This document shows positions 60,567 to 64,000 of a stretch of DNA of 64,000 nt, piece by piece. Numbering within the stretch: position 1 is the stretch's first letter; each line of letters opens with the position of its first letter. The notes under the pieces are model-generated. The model saw nothing but the letters and a program-made list of their open reading frames with translations. It was not told the origin of the DNA and made no database searches. This DNA comes from Fibrobacter intestinalis (GTDB lineage Bacteria > Fibrobacterota > Fibrobacteria > Fibrobacterales > Fibrobacteraceae): assembly GCF_900167415.1 (NCBI RefSeq), contig NZ_FUWU01000001.1, positions 1-64,000 of the forward strand, in the 5' to 3' direction. The translations under genes and the position numbers were made by a program.

Positions 60567-61454
60567 ATGGAACTGACGCAGTTGAAATATTTTTTGGAAG
60601 TTGCCAGAACGGAACATGTAACTCAAAGCGCAAAAAATCTGTTCATTGTTCAACCGGCTTTAACACAGTCCATCCACAAATTGGAAGATGAATTAGGAAT
60701 TCCCTTGTTTAAAAATCAGGGACGCAACATCAAATTAACAGAAAATGGTCGTTTTTTTTATGAAAAATTGCGACCTATCTATGAAGAGTTGATGGCATTG
60801 CCACAATTGCTGCGAGATAGCGCGGACAAGCAAAATTATAATGTAAAATTAAATGTTTTGGCGGCTTCAACATTGATAACGCAAGCGGTCATTGATTACA
60901 AACAAAATAACTATGAACTGAACATAGACTTGATTCAAAATGAAGAAACAAAAATGTTCGACATTTGCGTCCGAACTTATGCGACGTACAAACCGGAATT
61001 GGATAACACGGAAAGCGATGAGACCTTTGTCACTTCGGAACAAATTTTTTTAGCAGTCCCCAGCATGTCGGATTATAAAAAATTAGATCGAATTTCTCTA
61101 TTTGACATCAAAGAAAATTTTATTGGACTTTACGGTTCAAAACAGTATCGGAAAATATGCAACGAACTTTGTGCAAGTATAGGATTTAAGGCGCGCCTTA
61201 CTTTTGAAAGTGACAATGTTTTGGCGGTGAAAGAAGCGATTGCAGCAGGAATCGGCGTTGGCTTTTGGCCTGAAATTTCTTGGGGAAAAATGGACCACAA
61301 AAAAATTCACTTATTAGAAATTACGGATGCGGATTTTAAAAGAGATATTGTTGTTTCTTTGCGGCGGAATAAGCAGGACAATAGCAAAACGGAAACGTTT
61401 TACCGTTTCCTTACGCACTACATAGATCATCGCCGTCATCGGAAAATCCGATGA
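60567..61454 (+). CDS. LysR-type transcriptional regulator
   Basis: From the ATG at 60567 the protein has 295 residues with the LysR winged-helix (LTQLKYFLEVARTEHVTQSAKNLFIVQPALTQSIHKLE) and an effector-binding domain (AVKEAIAAGIGVGFWPE). It is divergent from the AspT-family transporter, sharing a 160-base control region, the classic LysR arrangement. An ATG nine codons upstream (60540) is an alternative start. Confidence 0.92.
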   Translation: MELTQLKYFLEVARTEHVTQSAKNLFIVQPALTQSIHKLEDELGIPLFKNQGRNIKLTENGRFFYEKLRPIYEELMALPQLLRDSADKQNYNVKLNVLAASTLITQAVIDYKQNNYELNIDLIQNEETKMFDICVRTYATYKPELDNTESDETFVTSEQIFLAVPSMSDYKKLDRISLFDIKENFIGLYGSKQYRKICNELCASIGFKARLTFESDNVLAVKEAIAAGIGVGFWPEISWGKMDHKKIHLLEITDADFKRDIVVSLRRNKQDNSKTETFYRFLTHYIDHRRHRKIR

Positions 61455-61458
61455 TTTC
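61436..61458 (+). terminator. weak hairpin at the LysR/phoU junction
   Basis: TCATCGGA (61436-61443) and TCCGATGA (61447-61454) pair around three A at the very end of the LysR gene, followed by TTTC. It might limit convergent transcription. Confidence 0.35.
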
Positions 61459-61464
61459 GAAACA

Positions 61465-62112
61465 TTAAACTTCCCGCGACCCTGTTTCAGCAAAAACCAC
61501 CCATTTGGCAACATTGACAGCATGGTCGCCAATGCGCTCTAGATATTTGGCAATCATGAAAGAATCGATTACATTATCCGCCTCTGCCGAATTGGAACGG
61601 ATAGATTCGACAAGAGTCTTTTTGGCTTCGATAAACGCGTTGTCGATTATGTTGTCCATATCACAGACACGCTTGGCCAAAGGGAGATCTTTTCGGACAA
61701 AAGCATCGATTCCTTGAGATATCATGCGCGAGATATTCGTCGACATAATGGGGATTACAGGAATGGGGGCGGGATTGGTACTTTTTTGGGCGAGAGTCAG
61801 GACGATTTCAGAAATATTGGCGCATTGATCGCCAATTCTTTCCAAATCGCTAACCATTTTAAGTGACGCGGATATCAGTCGGAGATCGCGAGCGACGGGC
61901 TGCTGGCTTAAGAGCAGACGCAGACACAGAGTTTCGATATCTTTCATCTTTTGATCGATGTCTTTGTCGTTGTCGATATTCCGTTGCGCTTGTTCCTTGT
62001 TAAAATAGAGAAGTGCTTCTGTCGCTTCGGCAAAAGCTTCTTCTACAAGGGCCCCCATCTCTATAATGCCGTCGTTCAAAGCTTCGAGTTGAGATGTAAA
62101 ACGATTTCTCAT
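61465..62112 (-). CDS. phoU: phosphate-transport regulator PhoU
   Basis: The 215-residue helical protein has two PhoU repeats, each with a metal-binding E/D-x3-D motif (LERIGDQCANI and LERIGDHAVNV), and the SLKMVSDLERIGDQ block. It links the Pst transporter to PhoR signalling and holds back phosphate uptake when phosphate is plentiful. It shares one base with pstB. It is the last gene of the pst operon. Confidence 0.96.
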   Translation of the reverse strand: MRNRFTSQLEALNDGIIEMGALVEEAFAEATEALLYFNKEQAQRNIDNDKDIDQKMKDIETLCLRLLLSQQPVARDLRLISASLKMVSDLERIGDQCANISEIVLTLAQKSTNPAPIPVIPIMSTNISRMISQGIDAFVRKDLPLAKRVCDMDNIIDNAFIEAKKTLVESIRSNSAEADNVIDSFMIAKYLERIGDHAVNVAKWVVFAETGSREV

Positions 62113-62867
62113 TATCCGAACCTCCCGGTAATGTAATCTTCGGTTTTTTTATTCTTGGGCATGGAGAAAAGTTGCTCCGTTTCTCCGATTTCTATGATTT
62201 CTCCCAAAAGGAAAAATGCGGTGAAATCCGAAACGCGAGTGGCTTGTTGCATATTGTGAGTTACCATAACAATTGTGTATTTACTTTTCAGTTCTAAAAC
62301 CAAATCTTCGATTTTTCCTGTAGATATGGGATCTAGAGCACTGGTTGGTTCGTCCATTAAAAGAACGTCTGGAGAGATAGCAAGCGCTCTTGCGATGCAG
62401 AGTCGTTGCTGTTGCCCACCGGAAAGACCTAACGCGCTTTTAGTCAGTCTGTCTTTCAACTCATCCCAAACACCTGCGCCCTGTAAGGATTTTTCTACGA
62501 TTTCGTCTAGTTTAATACGATTCCGGATGCCGTGAGTTCTCGGACCGAAAGCAATATTGTCATAGACACTCATGGGAAAAGGATTTGGTTTTTGGAAAAC
62601 CATACCGACTTTTTTTCGCAAAAGATTGACGTTGAAATCTTTGTAGATGTTTTTTCCGTCCAATTCGATCGTACCTGTGATTTTACAGTTTTCCACAAGA
62701 TCATTCATGCGGTTTAACGATTTGAGAAGAGTGCTTTTCCCGCATCCAGACGGTCCGATAAAAGCGGTGATTTTATTGGCGGGAATATTCAAATTGACGC
62801 TTTTAATCGCGTGAAAATTTCCATAGAACAGGTCCATTTCTTGAATTGTGATTTTATTCAATTCCAT
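62112..62867 (-). CDS. pstB: phosphate ABC transporter ATP-binding protein
   Basis: The 251-residue ATPase has Walker A GPSGCGKS, the Q-loop [13 protein letters not shown] typical of PstB, ABC signature [15 protein letters not shown], Walker [13 protein letters not shown] and a switch His in VTHNMQQ. It drives phosphate import through PstC and PstA. It overlaps phoU by one base. Confidence 0.97.
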   Translation of the reverse strand: MELNKITIQEMDLFYGNFHAIKSVNLNIPANKITAFIGPSGCGKSTLLKSLNRMNDLVENCKITGTIELDGKNIYKDFNVNLLRKKVGMVFQKPNPFPMSVYDNIAFGPRTHGIRNRIKLDEIVEKSLQGAGVWDELKDRLTKSALGLSGGQQQRLCIARALAISPDVLLMDEPTSALDPISTGKIEDLVLELKSKYTIVMVTHNMQQATRVSDFTAFFLLGEIIEIGETEQLFSMPKNKKTEDYITGRFG

Positions 62868-62868
62868 A

Positions 62869-63678
62869 TTAAGCCTTCTTGATTTTATTCGCTAATTTGT
62901 TTGAAATCCAATTGATAATAAGAACGACTAAGATGAGAATCACCGCTGTCGCATAAGCTTCTCCTGTGTGCAAACCTTCGCGTGAAAGTTCATACATGTG
63001 AACAGCGAGCGATCTGCCTGAGGAAAAAATGCCCTTGGGAAAATCGGCAACGGTTCCTGCCGTGTAAATGAGGGCTGCCGTTTCTCCGATTACCCGACCG
63101 ACTGCCAAAATGATTCCGGACAAAATGCCGGGAATCGCCGCGGGAAGAATGATCGTACTGACCGTACGCAATTTTCCTGCGCCTAAACCGAATGCACCTT
63201 CTCGATAGCTGTCGGGAACAGCGAGGAGGGCTTCTTCAGTGGTTCGCAGAATAAGAGGCAAAATCATGATGGAAACAGTGAAAATGCCGGACAAAAGCGA
63301 ATAGCCCAAGCGGATAGACGTCACAAAAAAGAGCATTCCGAAAAGTCCGTAAACAATGGACGGAATCCCGGAAAGCGTTTCTGCCGTCAAGCGCACAAGT
63401 GAAACGATTTTGTTTCCCCGACGGGCGTATTCAACTAGGTATATCGCCGCAAAAATTCCCAAAGGTCCCGCGACCAGTATCGCACCAAATACAAGGATCA
63501 ATGTATTGAAAATGGAGGGAAGAATGGAGACGTTTTCGGAATTGTATTCCAATGCGAAAAGGGACAGTTTCAAGTATGGAATGCCACTTACCAAAACATA
63601 GATGACAAGAAATGCCATGGACACGACGGTAATTGTCATCGATATTTTTACGGCATATCGTAAAATTTTGCTGGTCAT
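62869..63678 (-). CDS. pstA: phosphate ABC transporter permease
   Basis: The 269-residue protein has six membrane helices and the PstA coupling loop [26 protein letters not shown], with [15 protein letters not shown] downstream. It forms the phosphate channel with PstC. It overlaps the pstC stop by four bases and is one base from pstB. Confidence 0.96.
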   Translation of the reverse strand: MTSKILRYAVKISMTITVVSMAFLVIYVLVSGIPYLKLSLFALEYNSENVSILPSIFNTLILVFGAILVAGPLGIFAAIYLVEYARRGNKIVSLVRLTAETLSGIPSIVYGLFGMLFFVTSIRLGYSLLSGIFTVSIMILPLILRTTEEALLAVPDSYREGAFGLGAGKLRTVSTIILPAAIPGILSGIILAVGRVIGETAALIYTAGTVADFPKGIFSSGRSLAVHMYELSREGLHTGEAYATAVILILVVLIINWISNKLANKIKKA

Positions 63679-64000
63679 ACGTGCCCTCGTCTTTTGAGAA
63701 CGGAAAAAATTAGATTGATGATGAGAATGAAGGCAAATAGGACGACTCCCGTTGCAATGAGCGCTTCTCGATGCAAATCGGTCGCGTATCCCATTTCGAG
63801 GACGATGTTCGCCGTAAGAGTTCGCACTCCGTTCAAAATTCCGTTCGGCATTCTCGCCTGATTTCCTGCAACGAGAATTACGGCCATGGTTTCCCCGATG
63901 GCTCGTCCAAAACCAAGTACGATAGCGGCGGTAATCCCGGATTTTGCGGCGGGAAGGACAGCGAAGAATACGCTTCTTTCGTGCGTTGCCCCTAGAGCAA
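63675..64000 (-). CDS. pstC: phosphate ABC transporter permease, C-terminal part
   Basis: The frame is open to the right window edge, giving the last 108 residues of PstC. Visible are A-L-G-A-T-H-E-R-S-V-F-F, the coupling-helix/permease segment P-A-A-K-S-G-I-T-A-A-I-V-L-G-F-G-R-A-I-G-E-T-M-A-V and the last membrane helix (GVVLFAFILIINLIF) before the R-R-G-H-V end. The N terminus and any pstS lie beyond the window. It forms an operon with pstA, pstB and phoU. Confidence 0.95.
   Translation of the reverse strand, partial: ALGATHERSVFFAVLPAAKSGITAAIVLGFGRAIGETMAVILVAGNQARMPNGILNGVRTLTANIVLEMGYATDLHREALIATGVVLFAFILIINLIFSVLKRRGHV

Noticed and set aside
1-64000. CRISPR array, prophage or intact insertion sequence
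   Set aside because: No regularly spaced repeats, cas genes, phage structural genes or transposase genes were seen.

Overview
The window looks like a chromosomal segment of a Gram-negative, non-proteobacterial bacterium. The best guess is Fibrobacter or a close relative (Fibrobacterota). This is inference from content: a mid-40s G+C feel, outer-membrane machinery (LolA-like carrier, beta-barrels, Wzi-like barrel, lipoproteins), a single-chain SecDF, an EF-G of the spirochaete/planctomycete/mitochondrial type, TrpB2-type tryptophan synthase beta, glycogen-type carbohydrate genes, and many starts with weak or no Shine-Dalgarno sequence. No rRNA, CRISPR array, intact insertion sequence or prophage was seen. 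The standard code (TGA = stop) clearly applies, because many overlapping gene pairs use TGA.

Layout. 1-9.8 kb: a TraB-family protein, a lipoprotein, cmk-rpsA, two damaged secreted-protein genes beside an intact paralogue, serC, a degenerate HD-domain protein and ispF. 9.8-26.7 kb: a sigma-54 activator without a sensor domain, divergent from an operon in which lysC overlaps the first of three aryl-polyene (APE) genes, facing a long minus-strand operon that completes an APE cluster. The cluster has two acyl carrier proteins, a fused membrane/ligase/dehydratase protein, glycosyltransferase, acyltransferases, thioesterase, LolA-like carrier, MMPL exporter, lipoprotein, ketosynthases, ketoreductase and a second dehydratase. 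The expected product is an aryl-polyene lipid anchored in the outer membrane, as known from gammaproteobacterial ape and Bacteroidetes flexirubin clusters.

27-41 kb: lysA coupled to a histone-tail-like/glycogen-binding protein, rpe, a Nudix-flavin-oxidase fusion, ClC and CorA channels, secDF, a GH13 amylase, malQ, an AT-hook protein and an AlkD-like repair protein. 41-51 kb: a housekeeping run including dtd, a Wzi-like barrel, a U32 tRNA-hydroxylation protein, a DEAD-box helicase, map and fusA, followed by a hairpin-rich region and tRNA-Arg(TCT). 51-64 kb: two LysR regulators, a Nudix hydrolase, a serine hydrolase, terC-trpB2, an orphan vsr, xth, a hexapeptide acetyltransferase, an AspT-family transporter and the phosphate operon pstC-pstA-pstB-phoU running off the right edge.

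The points most worth a second look are: two neighbouring secreted-protein genes each broken only by one in-frame TGA; the rearranged, fused APE cluster tied to lysC; the nested hairpin with a leader-like peptide after fusA; the AT-hook protein; and the glycogen-binding protein with a histone-like tail.
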